64,000 nt of DNA from Thermothielavioides terrestris NRRL 8126. Its lineage: Eukaryota > Ascomycota > Sordariomycetes > Sordariales > Chaetomiaceae. How positions within the stretch are numbered: position 1 is the stretch's first letter; every line of letters begins with the position of its first letter. The notes under the pieces were generated by a model. The model saw only the letters and a list, made by a program, of their open reading frames with translations, was not told the origin of the DNA and made no database searches. The translations under genes were made by a program, and so were the position numbers. This document shows positions 1 to 9,941 of this stretch, in pieces. The DNA lies in assembly GCF_000226115.1 (NCBI RefSeq), contig NC_016459.1:4160501-4224500 (forward strand), written 5' to 3'.

Positions 1-413
1 GCGCGGAAGTGCTTGATGGTGGTCGGGTGGTCCCAGCTCTTCTCGTCGCCGCCCCGGTCGACCGAGCTGAAGACGATGTGCTTGACGCCGTGGTCGACCG
101 CGACGTCGATGAGCGGGACGGCCTGCAGCTCCTCCGAGATCCGGCCGGGCGTGGTGACGATAAATATGCCGGCGATGGAGCCCTTGGGCCTGGAGTCGAA
201 GATGGGCTTGGGCACAGTGCTGTCTCCTTCGATCAGTTCGACGCTGCCGTTGTGGGCGTCGACGAGGGCCTTGGCTCGCTCGGATTGAGCGTTGCGCGTC
301 AGGGCGAGGATGTGGAAGCAGGTGCTGCCCTCGGGGAGGCCAAGCAGTGCCTTGACGACGGCCCCGCCCTGCTTGCCCGTTGCGCCGACGACGAGGATGT
401 TCTGAGCGGTCAT
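1..413 (-). CDS. NmrA-like NAD(P)-binding protein, 3' part cut by window edge
   Basis: This is the N-terminal 137 codons of a Rossmann-fold protein; the gene runs off the left edge. The start is the ATG whose complement lies at 411-413. Immediately after it comes the dinucleotide-binding motif GATGKQG (about residues 10-16) following a hydrophobic beta strand (NILVV). Further on are a beta strand ending in ALTRN, a GDST turn, IFIVTTPG, and HIVFSSVDRGG, the usual order in NmrA/HSCARG-like atypical short-chain dehydrogenases. Family members bind NAD(P) and often act as redox sensors or as isoflavone-reductase-like enzymes; the substrate cannot be told from this fragment. It is divergent from the Vps60 gene. 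A decayed relative of the same superfamily lies near 62.2-62.5 kb. Family assignment is firm, function is not. Confidence 0.85.
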   Translation of the reverse strand, partial: MTAQNILVVGATGKQGGAVVKALLGLPEGSTCFHILALTRNAQSERAKALVDAHNGSVELIEGDSTVPKPIFDSRPKGSIAGIFIVTTPGRISEELQAVPLIDVAVDHGVKHIVFSSVDRGGDEKSWDHPTTIKHFR

Positions 414-1098
414 GGTGCACGATTGGATTGGTTGATGTTGCGTGGCCAAGTGCTGCGCTGGGAGAGTCAAGAACAGCCCGTTAAATGGGCTCACGGGATT
501 CTTCAGCGTTGACGGTTGCAGAAGGGGATGGGATGGTCTACGTTTCCGGATTGAAGGCAGAGGGGGTCATTGTATTTTGCAACCGGCAGCTTTTGTCCGA
601 CGTTGACGCATGCGACAACAAGCTACGTATATTTTCAGGTCGCGGGGTGCTTTCAATTATGGCGAGGAGGAAGGCGTGCCCGTTCTGACAGGTTTCTGAG
701 AGGTAAACGCCGCCACCTTGACAGCTGCTTGACGTCGGTCCCGAACTGCATTGCGCGAAAGTGACAGGGGCAGGCCGGGTCTTGGCAGAGCTACGGAGTA
801 TGTACTGTATTCCGTACAGAACGGTTGGATCCCGCTGCTGCCCCACCAATATGCCCCGCTCAGGACCTCCTGCGCAGGAAGGCAGGAACTTCGATCGCCT
901 TGCTGCCCCTCGCTGTCCGCAAGCGGCCAGCCTGACCACCGGCTGGCGCGTCCACTGCGTCGCCACCCCGGTTGCCGACGCTGGCGCAGGCAACAGCCAC
1001 GAAGAACCACCAAAAAGCGAAATCACCGAGATATCATTTTGACCACAGTCCTTCCACTGGAGAGAAAGAAGAAGGAAACAGAGAAAAAAAAAAACAAA
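414..1098. other. Divergent intergenic region (NmrA-like / vps60)
   Basis: It must carry the promoters of both flanking genes, which point away from each other. The last 50 bases before the vps60 ATG are purine-rich with a run of A, typical of a fungal leader. Open frames here show no recognisable protein. Confidence 0.5.
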
Positions 1099-1752
1099 AT
1101 GAACCGCCTCTTCGGCAGCTCGGCGCCCAAAGCGCCCAAGCCGACGCTCAGCTCGGCCATCAGCAACCTCGACACGCGCATCTCGTCGATCGACGTCAAG
1201 CTGGCCTCGATCAACGCGGAGATGCAGGGGTACCAGGCGAAGCTGTCCAAGATGCGGGAGGGGCCGGGCAAGGCGGCGCTGAAGCAGAAGGCGCTCAAGG
1301 TGCTGCAGCGGCGCAAGCAGTACGAGGCGCAGCGGGAGCAGCTGCAGGCGCAGGTGTGGAACATGGAGCAGGCGCAGACGATGCAGGACAACCTCAAGAA
1401 CACGATGGTGACCATCGACGCGCTCAAGAGCACCAACAAGGCGCTGCGCAAGGAGTACGGCAAGGTCGACATCGACAAGATCGAGCGCCTGCAGGACGAG
1501 ATGGCCGACCTGCTCGACGTCGGCAACGAGATCCAGGAGAGCCTGGCCCGCAGCTACGACGTGCCCGAGGACGTGGACGAGGCCGAGCTGGATGCCGAGC
1601 TGGAGGCGCTCGGCCAGGAGGTCGAGCTGGAAAGGGAACTGGCCGGGGCCGGGGCCGAGGGCGCGCTGCCGAGTTTTATGCAGGATGAGGTCCCCGAGTT
1701 TATTGACGAGCCGCCGGCTGCGGCGGGGAAGGTGAAGGAGGCTGCTGGCTGA
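1099..1752 (+). CDS. vps60: Vps60/CHMP5-like ESCRT-III-associated protein
   Basis: A single-exon gene for a 217-residue Snf7-family protein, matching the usual length of Vps60/CHMP5 (about 220). It starts with the short basic Met-Asn-Arg-Leu-Phe-Gly leader typical of Vps60, followed by long charged alpha helices (about residues 20-150, for example QYEAQREQLQAQVWNMEQAQ) and an acidic C-terminal tail that ends with VPEFIDEPP. Known role of the family: it works with Vps2/Vps24/Snf7 on endosomes and recruits Vta1 to activate the Vps4 ATPase in multivesicular-body sorting. The frame is open further upstream, but the ATG at 1099 follows an A-rich leader and begins the conserved protein, so it was chosen. 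GC-rich third positions agree with real coding. Identification is strong; the symbol rests on recognition of the N-terminus and length. Confidence 0.92.
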   Translation: MNRLFGSSAPKAPKPTLSSAISNLDTRISSIDVKLASINAEMQGYQAKLSKMREGPGKAALKQKALKVLQRRKQYEAQREQLQAQVWNMEQAQTMQDNLKNTMVTIDALKSTNKALRKEYGKVDIDKIERLQDEMADLLDVGNEIQESLARSYDVPEDVDEAELDAELEALGQEVELERELAGAGAEGALPSFMQDEVPEFIDEPPAAAGKVKEAAG

Positions 1753-2101
1753 AAGGGGTGGAGATGGTGTAAGGGGGAACGAGCGGTGAGACTTGGTGAG
1801 TTGGGGAGTTGGTGGGTTCGTTCATCCATGGCGTTATGTCAGAGCATGTTGGGTGATATGAATCTAATCGTTCTGCTAGCCATTCCATAGAATTACCATG
1901 GTTGGCGTCTTCATAATAGCTACCTGTACAAATCGCTGAGCGCCAGGCGCATCTTGTATCGTCTTCGCCGTCCCAAACATCAGCCACGCATGCGATAACT
2001 CGCAAAGGACCGCTTCCCCAAGCTTTCCCCATACCCGTCTGATCCTAGCTAGATAGGAATTGCGCCTACTGCTAGCACCAAGCCAAAAGCCTTCGGACCC
2101 C
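1753..2101. other. Convergent 3' intergenic region
   Basis: About 350 bases between two genes whose 3' ends face each other. Presumably both 3' UTRs. No further gene or repeat was seen. Confidence 0.5.
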
Positions 2102-5100
2102 TCAATCCACATGCCCAAAGAACCGGCTCGCCTCCTCCAGCTCCGGATCGCCGTTGCAAAAGTCCCAGCCGAGGATCACACACCGCTGACTACAGCAGAT
2201 GATGCGTCGCGCGTCGAATTGCAGCTTGAACACCCGGGCCGGGGACGGGTAACCTAGGTCATGCGTCTCGAGAGGAGCTGGTGCCTGGGCAACGTGTGGG
2301 AAGTGCGGTTGGCCTTGCGCCTGGGGCTGCGCTGGCGGTTGCGGCGGCATCGGAGTAGGAGTCGCATTTGCAGCCGCCGGCCCCGCAGCAGGCCCAGGCG
2401 CGGACCCGGAAGTAGCAGTAGAAGAAGAAGAAAAAGAAGAAGAAGCGGCGGCGGCGGCGGCGGCGGCAGAAGCAGGAACAGCAGCACCAACGGGGGCAAC
2501 AGCAGGAACGGGATTGAGTACCTGGTGCAGGGGCGCCCCGTGGGGGACGTGTGCATGAGCTTGGTGGGCCGCGACGGCTGCCAGCTGGTCCGGAGTAGGC
2601 TGCCCGGCTGGCGGAGCGGCGGCTGTTTCCTGCGAAGACCCATAACCCGCAGCCGAGGAGGACGCTCCTGCCAGCGCCTCCTGGTGCCGCAGCGCCTCGC
2701 GTCTCTGCCGCCCTTGCTCAAACTGCGCTCGGATCAATGCGGTGGAGAAAGTCTGGCGAAGTTGGCTCCTGACCACGGGATTCTGCTGCCGGTCGATAGA
2801 TGCTTCCACGTAACTGCGGAGACCGAGAATGGCGGGGTGCGCCTCGATGGCCTGAGCCAGCGCCAGCTGACCACCCTGTACCGCGTTGTCGATGATCTGT
2901 GGGAGCATGTGAAGATTTGCAGTCGACGAGCCAGGTTGATTCGGCTCGAGCGTCGGCGTCCCAAACTGCGCCGGGCCTGGTCCAGTTACCGAGCCTGGTG
3001 GCGCACTCGCGGTTTGCGACCGAGAAGAGGGGGTTGCGGCGGCCGTGGATGGCCCTGCGGCATCCAGCCCAGTCGCCAGGCGTGCTGCCACGGCCGCCGC
3101 CCTTGCGTTGAGGAGGGCCGTCTCCTGCTTAAGGTGATACTGGTCTTTCCAGAGGCCCTCCTTGTCTCTCCGCCATATGATGATGTTGGTATCGTAGCTG
3201 CCACTGACGATCCGCCCGTACTTGCCGCCGCCGCCGCCGGGGGGCAGCTTGGCCCCGTAAGCGCAGATGTCCTCTGGCCGCCGAGACCCGGCGTTACCAA
3301 TCCGGCGACCCCCCCGGGTGGGCCGCGCTCGCTCGGTCAGCAGACCGGACTCCAGCGCCCTGAAGTAGTCCTGGTCCACCTGCTTTGCCGCGGCAAGATC
3401 GTCCTCGACGCTGTAGGGCAGGTCTCCGAAGCCGGCCTGGATCGTGCGCACCAGGTTCGAGTGCGAACGGAGGCTGGCAACCTCCAGGCCGGTCTGGCGG
3501 TCAAACACCTTCACCTCGTTATCGCTGCTCCCGCTGACAATGCGGCGGCCGTCGTACTGCACGCAAGCGATACCCTTGTTATGGCCGACGATCGTGCGGG
3601 AGCAAACCTGAGTCGGCCAGTCCCAGACTTTGATGTGTCTATCTCCACTAACTGAGACCACCTCGCGGCCATGGATCTGTAGCGCGTTGACGGCGGCGCT
3701 GTGACCTTCCATGCAGGCGATCATGGTCCACGCCGGGATGACGGGGAAGTCATCCGGGGTCATGGGGATGCTGTGTCCGTAATCCTTGATGGTCCTTGCC
3801 ACCGGGTTCACCTCTTGGTAGCCAAGATCACCGTGGCGAAGCGGCTTGCGGTTGAAGACCTTGATTGTCTTGTCCTTGGAGCAGCTCACCAGGATCCGCT
3901 TGTCGAACCTGACGCTGAGCACCGATTCGCGGTGCGCATGTCGCAGCGTCTGAATCGGCTTCCCCGTCGAGAACTTCCAGATGACGATATCCGAGTCCGA
4001 GCTCCCAGAGACGATTATATCCTCCTCCGGGTCCGAGTCGAACTGCAGGCACAAAACAGAGCCCTTGTGCTTGGCCAGCGTCCGCAGACAGCGGTGCGTC
4101 TTCATATCCCACACCTTCAGCGTCCGATCCCGGCTACCGCTCACCAGGTATTTCGAGTTGTACTGCAGAGTGTATACGCAATCTCCGTGGCCGTCTTCCA
4201 GGTGATCGGGGGGCGGGAACTGGAAGTTGGTGTACCTACCCCGCTCCCAATTTGACTCGAGCCGCCGCCGCATGGTGTAGAGATATTTCCAGTTGATCCT
4301 GAACTGCGCCGATCCGTCATCCCAAAGCCACAGAGTCGACGGCGCCAGACGCGCCGGGCCCGTCTGCCAAGATGCATTGTGACCGGACGTGGACTTGGTC
4401 GAGTCAGTCGAGAACGCCTTCCCTTTGCCCTTCGGATCCAGCCTTAAGCCCGCATTCTGCCCGTCGAGATCGCTCCTATGCCGCGAGATGGTATTCTTCA
4501 CCAATGGTCCCCGCGGGCCGCCGAAAATGCTCGTCTCTGCCGGCTCCACCTCCGTTTGTTCCTGCTTCGTATTGCTTGCTGCATCGACCATCACCGTGTC
4601 CGTATCGGCGTCGAGCGCGGGCGACAGCGAGATAGCGCGCTTCTTATATGCACGCCCATCGTCCTGGAATTGCATTCGACGCAGCACGCCGTGCGTGCTT
4701 GAATGCGAGAAGGGAGCGTTCATCTCCCGCTCTGCGGCCGCAATCTCGTCGGGAAGCGCTTTCCATCCTTCTAGATAGTAAAGCTGCTCCCACAGTTTAC
4801 GGTCCAGCGCGAGGCTGTACCATGCTCGGCAACATCGCGCGACGTTGATAAGGGAGACGGGATCGAGGTAGCCCAGGATTTTCAGGCATACTTCGGGAGG
4901 AAGATAGCGGACGAAGTCGATGTAAAGGCGAGGGGAGAGATTCCTAACAATGTCGGAGACGACACTGGTGGGTAGGTCATTGAGGAGGGCCATGGCGAGC
5001 TCTTGTCGCAGAGAGGAGTGAGCATCAGCATGGCGGAACGGACCGAGCAGGAAAGGCACAGCGCGGCGACTTACCCGTCTTCCGTGAGATGGAAAGACAA

Positions 5101-5264
5101 GCCAGGTGATGAATCAACCATGGTGGGAAGTCGCCGCCCGACCGCGCCGGGGCCAGCGTCTCAGCAGCGTCCTCGCGCGATTTGAGCGAGGACGTCGCGG
5201 CCGATTGGGCAGTAAGCGGATCCTCCGAGTACCCTTCGTCGGACTGAGGGGTGAAACGTGACAT
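2102..5264 (-). CDS. fwd1: F-box/WD40 protein, FWD-1 / beta-TrCP-like SCF substrate receptor
   Basis: Two exons: 5264-5075 and 5001-2102, separated by a 73-nt intron (GTAAGT donor, ACAAG acceptor). The join gives a 1029-residue protein. Exon 1 supplies the start MSRFTPQSDEGYSED. The F-box lies at about residues 96-140 (YLPPEVCLKILGYLDPVSL). WD40 blades occupy about residues 330-710, with phrases such as LVSGSRDRTLKVWD, IIVSGSSDSD and AAVNALQIHG that resemble beta-TrCP/Slimb more than Cdc4. The C-terminal third is a low-complexity Ala/Pro/Gln/Ser stretch ending in one WD-like segment. Known for the family: such proteins link phosphorylated substrates to the SCF ubiquitin ligase. Neurospora FWD-1, which targets the clock protein FRQ, has this architecture and similar length. 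Orthology to FWD-1 is inference; the domain call is firm. Confidence 0.88.
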
Positions 5265-5627
5265 TGCTAGGCGGAGGCTGCAAACCCGGCATCCGGGGGT
5301 GCTTGCAGACGAGGGGAGGAGCGTAGCGTTGACAGAGGTGGGCGGTCCGGATCGTGAGAGAAAGACAAGGCGTAGCTGCTGTCGATGGCGCTATGCAGGG
5401 ATTCGCAGCCGGGATTTCGTAGTATATGATTGTCTTGATGCACAGCAGCCCCGCGGCGCGGAATGTTTGTCAGCCGTGCGACATGGAGATTACTGGCGAG
5501 CCTGGTTCGCTGCTGCCCAGCCGTGGGGGTTTGTTTGGTGTTGCTGGAAGATGGGACACAGCTTTCGTGCAGGTTTCAAGCTGTCGGCTGACAAACCAAG
5601 GTTACCGTATTGTATGTATTGTATGTA
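5265..5627. other. 5' region of the F-box/WD40 gene
   Basis: Upstream region of the minus-strand F-box/WD40 gene, becoming AT-richer towards the first transposon relic. No gene recognised. Confidence 0.4.
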
Positions 5628-5749
5628 CGGAAGCTCCTACCAAAAGAACCCGCTTACCGCCTTCAGTACGGCCGGCAGAATTAGCCGGTATTTACATCGA
5701 CATACAGATCCTTCGTCCCCCCATTCCGTCCCCTCAATCTACATCTTTC

Positions 5750-5786
<37 letters not shown>

Positions 5787-6231
5787 CCTCAATAGAACCA
5801 CCTTGAACCTCTTTAGCAAATATTTTCTACGAAGGCTTAAACGCTTGCTCTTAAGCTATCTAGGTAATTCTCTAGCTTAAGAATAAGTAGGTCGAAGCGC
5901 TCACTAGCATTAAACCTGAGACTTTGAATAGCCTAGCTAATAGCTCTTATTCGGAGCTTCGATTTTATATCCTCCCTTCGCCTCTTATACCCCCCTCTCC
6001 CCCCCTCTTCCTCTAAATATCCTTAGCAAATATATCTATAGTACTGTTAAAGGCATTGAATAGCTTTATTCTTTTCTATTCGAGTAGTTAGATCTTAGGG
6101 ATCGTGAGATTTAGGAGAAGTTTAGGAGATGGATTCTGCGGGGATAGCTAGTGCAGAGTGTTATTACTATACCAAGGCTTATAGGCTTGGCATTGGGGGC
6201 GGTGAGCAGATTCATTTGGTAGAAGCTTCCA
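5628..6231. mobile_element. MITE-like element, copy 1 (TA target duplication)
   Basis: A 604-bp non-coding element. It is flanked by TA on both sides (5626-5627 and 6232-6233). Its ends are inverted repeats: the left begins CGGAAGCTCCTACCAAA, and the right read on the other strand begins TGGAAGCTTCTACCAAA. The interior is closely similar to the element at 6702-7283 over nearly its whole length, with many C/T and G/A differences. It contains a (CAT/ATC)n microsatellite near 5750-5785. TA duplication and short inverted ends suggest a non-autonomous Tc1/mariner- or Fot1-type element; no transposase frame is present. Confidence 0.82.
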
Positions 6232-6589
6232 TACTGAATATAGAATACTGTGCTTTGACCAGCGGAGCAAGGTGGAATCTGCATTTAAGATAGGTAGGCG
6301 GGACATTCCGCACACTAGCGCCCAATCACAGCCCCACTCGCAAGGCTGCTCTCGGCTGTTTATATCCAACACGACACCTTTTTAGAGTTCCTCCCTTGAT
6401 TAGCTAAGGTAGGACTATCGCTTTGTTCTCTTCTTTTCCTCTGGAAATTCTTTACCACTGTTCAGATAAATGCTTATGCGTGATAGAGCGTAAGTGGCTG
6501 CTCCAAGGTAATAAAGAGAGCTAGGAGCAGCCTTCCTAAGCTTCTCCCTCCCCTCTAATCTTGAAGGTTCTTATCTCCAGTATCTTAAA
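6232..6589. other. AT-rich spacer between repeats
   Basis: AT-rich sequence without a recognisable gene, lying between MITE copy 1 and the left arm of the larger inverted-repeat element. It may itself be repeat-derived. Confidence 0.35.
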
Positions 6590-6701
6590 GTACCTAGGTA
6601 ACCTGCCTACCTGCGACCCCATTAAAAGTACTATACAATTTCATTAGAAGTACTACACGCCTAGGCGGCCCGTGCGTCCACCACTAAAATGTTGCAGTGT
6701 A

Positions 6702-7283
6702 CAGAAGCTCCTACTAAAAGAACCCGCTTACCGCCTTCAGTACGGCCAGCAAAATTAGCCAGTATTTACATCGATATATAGATCCTTCCTTCCCCCATTC
6801 TGTGCCCTCAATCTATGTCTTTCTCATCATCATCCTCTTTAATAGAACTACCTTGAACCCCTTTAGCAAATATTTTCTACGTAGGCTTAAGCGTTTACTC
6901 TTAAGCTAGTCGATTAGCTTAAAAACAAGTAGGTCGAAGCACTTACTAACAGTGAACCTTAAGACTTTGAACGGCCTAGCTAACAACTCTTATTCGGAGC
7001 TTCGATCTAATATCCTCCCTTCGCCTCTTACGCCCCCCCCTCCCCCCCCTCCTCCCCTCTCCCCCTATATATCTTTGACAAATATATCTATAGTACAGTT
7101 AAGGGCATTGAATAGCTTTATTCTTTTTTATTCGAGTAGTTGGATCTCAGGGATCGTGAGATTCAGGAGAAGTTCAGGAGATGGATTCCGTAGGGATGGC
7201 CAGTGCAGAGTGTTATTACTTTACTATAGCTTACAGGCTTGGCATTGGAGGCGGTGAGCGGATTCATTTGGTAGGAGCTTCTG
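6702..7283. mobile_element. MITE-like element, copy 2 (nested)
   Basis: A 582-bp element flanked by TA (6700-6701 and 7284-7285). Its terminal inverted repeats are better preserved than in copy 1: the left end is CAGAAGCTCCTACTAAA, and the right end on the opposite strand is CAGAAGCTCCTACCAAA, with similarity extending about 37 bases through the CCGCTTACCGCC segment. The interior matches copy 1, minus most of the ATC microsatellite. It is nested in the larger inverted-repeat element, so it inserted later. Confidence 0.85.
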
Positions 7284-7297
7284 TAGATCACTAAACT

Positions 7298-7515
7298 GAG
7301 GTCGGAGCTCAATACGCCATCTTATCGATAAGCAAAGATCACGTGACTTAAAAGGTTGGAGCTCAACGCACCTCCTTATCGATAAGCACGTGCCACGTGA
7401 CTTGACTATTGCCTACGTGCCTGTATGGCCAGGTCTCGGGCATGCATTGCCTACGCGCCCGTATACCTAGGTTCCGAGCATCTATTGCCTTTGCGTAGGT
7501 CCTGAGCTTGTATGA
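7298..7515. repeat. Two families of short direct repeats inside the larger element
   Basis: First pair: a unit of about 54 bases starting GGTCGGAGCTCAA / GGTTGGAGCTCAA, each with TTATCGATAAGCA and followed by CACGTGACTT. Second set: three imperfect units of about 39 bases, each beginning ATTGCCT and containing a GGTCTCGGGC / GGTTCCGAGC-type segment. Such subterminal repeats are common in DNA transposons as transposase-binding sites; that role here is inference. Confidence 0.65.
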
Positions 7516-7680
7516 TCCTGAGTGCGGCGATTCCTGTTGTGATATTCAGCTTGGCCGTGTTGTGGCGTGTGCTGCAAAATTTTGGTGGGCGCGCACGGAC
7601 CCTCCCCGCGTGTAGTACTTCTAATGAAATCGTTTAGTACTTTTAATGGGGTCGGCCTACCTGGGGTAACTGGGTGCTGA

Positions 7681-9941
7681 AATGGCATGAGCGCAGCCTG
7701 TTCATTTCAAGTCCAGGCGATATTCTGCCTTGTGCTGTGCCACAAGTATGATAAAACAATACTTGGTAAAAGAGTCTGACCTCCCTCATTCTCAGCTTGA
7801 CGGACGGTCTTCCGGGCTGCTTTCACCTTTGGATTTGGAACCAGCTAACTTCGGCACACAGTGCTGCGGCGGTGTGGCGAATGCCAATCCTGCTTGTGCC
7901 CGCAGCGTTCAAACCCTCACGTCGCCCTCGATACAGCGTAAGAAGCTGCAGCTTCCATCCCCGGAGACAGGCATGAGAGTGCTACGCCAACTCCAGACAC
8001 CTCCTCTGTCCACTAGCTGATGGCGATCCGGCCGCAGGATCTACCTGCAATGGCCTGCACGATCCGCACAAGGGTTTGTTTCCCTTTGAGTATGTCGAGA
8101 TTGCAATTCCCGTACACTACTGAGCGATCTGGTCATACCTATCGTTGGTGCGTACTGTGGTAGAAGGTGATCCAACCGCACGCCAAATGTCTAACAACCG
8201 GACTGGAGGAGACCCGCCTCTTTAACCGAATCGCTGTGTTACACAGTACGTGCGGCTATTCTGGGAGTTTCTCGCTCCTGAACAGCCCACGACTCTGTTG
8301 TTGCATGGGAGGCTTCATCGGGCCATGGTTTGACTTTAGCCTGACAGCGGCTATGATTGCGATGGACAAACCTTGTAGCGACCGCTCTGAGGCTGTATTC
8401 TGTCTTGCTGCTCTTCTATCGGGAGTTGTTTCCGCGGCAGTGAGCTTTCCGACGGCTTGGTCCGCGCTCACGTGCATCATCCCCGGCCTCCAACCCCCCA
8501 AACCTGCGAGAGCCCCACAACCTGGCTGGACAAGAATGGCTTAGTGCCCCGGCCTGTGGGGGTTCTGAAACGGGGACTCCCTCCATCGCCAGAGTCCCGA
8601 GTTCATGCTCAGCTGATGGAGGGGCCTACCGGCCCCGAGATACTGGCCACCGAGAGTGCGGACGATGAACATTGAACGTGGCATTTGTTAGCTACCTGTG
8701 TGAAGTCCTGTAGAGATAGCCTAGACCACGGGAAGCACAACAGGCAACAGTATGCTTTCACCGCAAAGATGCTCGCCGACTGCTCGTGACGCATGCCATG
8801 AGCTCCGCTGTCCACAGCGTGTCTGCCAGAGCAGAAGTCGGTGGCATAAGGTAAGAATCCAACGTTTCTTCCGAGCCGTAACCCGCCGGCTGATTGATTC
8901 CCACATCGGTCCGCGGAACGCTTGGAACGTCGTAGTTATGGCTATCATGCAACCAGGGCCGGGAAGGTTGGGGACCGTGAGGATGACTTGGGCGGCCGCT
9001 CTAACCAGACCAGAATCAAGATACTGCAGACAGATTAATTCTTGCGTCTTGTACACTCGTCAGAGTGGTTTATCAAGCTCACAAGAGTGTGGTTGTATTT
9101 CTACAAGTTTTAAACCAGCAAAGTGTTTCAAAAGCTGGCCGTCAGCGGCACGCCTGCGGTTGATCACGCCGCTCGTCGCCCCGCAGCGCTCTCTCTGGGC
9201 CCATTTTTCTTCCCACGGTGAACCCACCCACATCGGCGCCCCCCAACCCCAAAAGGCTTGAGCGCTGAATGGCCTGCCCGCACTTCGACACTACGCGCGA
9301 ACCAACCATCTCGGAGAGCGGTCACTTGCCTGCAGCAGCCTTCGGCACTCACGGCCGCCCGTCGTAAGAAGACTCACGAGGGCAGAAAGGGTGTCACGGC
9401 AACTTCGACACAGCCACAAACTACCGACAGAGTCAAAGCGAACAACAGACTGGGCTCGAAAGCCAAAGGAAGGAAGAAGGCCAACCACGAAATCCACTGT
9501 CACCAGTGCCAGGGAAGACGGCACTGCACCCAGATACAGGACTCCAAGTTTCAATAACGATTATTTTAGACAAGTGACGGCGAATATCGGGCGAGGGCTT
9601 GAACACGACTGCGCGGCGTCGTTCCCCGCCATTCCAACGGCACGTCCACCCCACTGCGTGCGCCGGGAACCCACAGGACAACAAGACACGGCGCTGACGA
9701 GCCTCGAGGGTGTCAGCATCGCGACGCATTCCTTGATATTGTCGACGCACTGAAAACGCACGACATCGAGTCGCCCGCCCGACCGCCCCGTCTGCGACCG
9801 CCTCTCGATCCTCTGTGCTCATCGGGTTCGTGCCCATCCCCGATTGAGAGTTGGCCTCGACATCGCCGGGGGTGCAGCCCACCCCAGCTCCTTCGCGACC
9901 CTGGTTGCTGCAACTAGCGTTGCGCGCGTGGGAAGCTGGGC
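7681..9941. other. Long intergenic region upstream of CDC24
   Basis: About 2.2 kb. Short open frames on both strands (the longest 169 codons) show no recognisable domain, biased composition or plausible splice chain. The part after about 9300 probably holds the CDC24 promoter and leader. Confidence 0.4.

Larger units (their letters stand above)
6590..7680. mobile_element. Larger non-autonomous element with about 100-bp inverted ends, interrupted by MITE copy 2
   Basis: The left arm (about 6591-6698) and the right arm (about 7570-7675, opposite strand) are inverted copies. The most similar core runs from GACCCCATTAAAAGTACTA through ATTTCATTAGAAGTACT to the shared TTTCATTAG/CACGC block, and similarity continues to CCGTGCG and TTGCAG. 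MITE copy 2 is inserted directly after the left arm. The interior right of that insertion holds direct repeats with CACGTG motifs. No open frame resembles a transposase. Outer boundaries are uncertain by about 10 bases, and no clear target duplication could be assigned. Confidence 0.65.
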
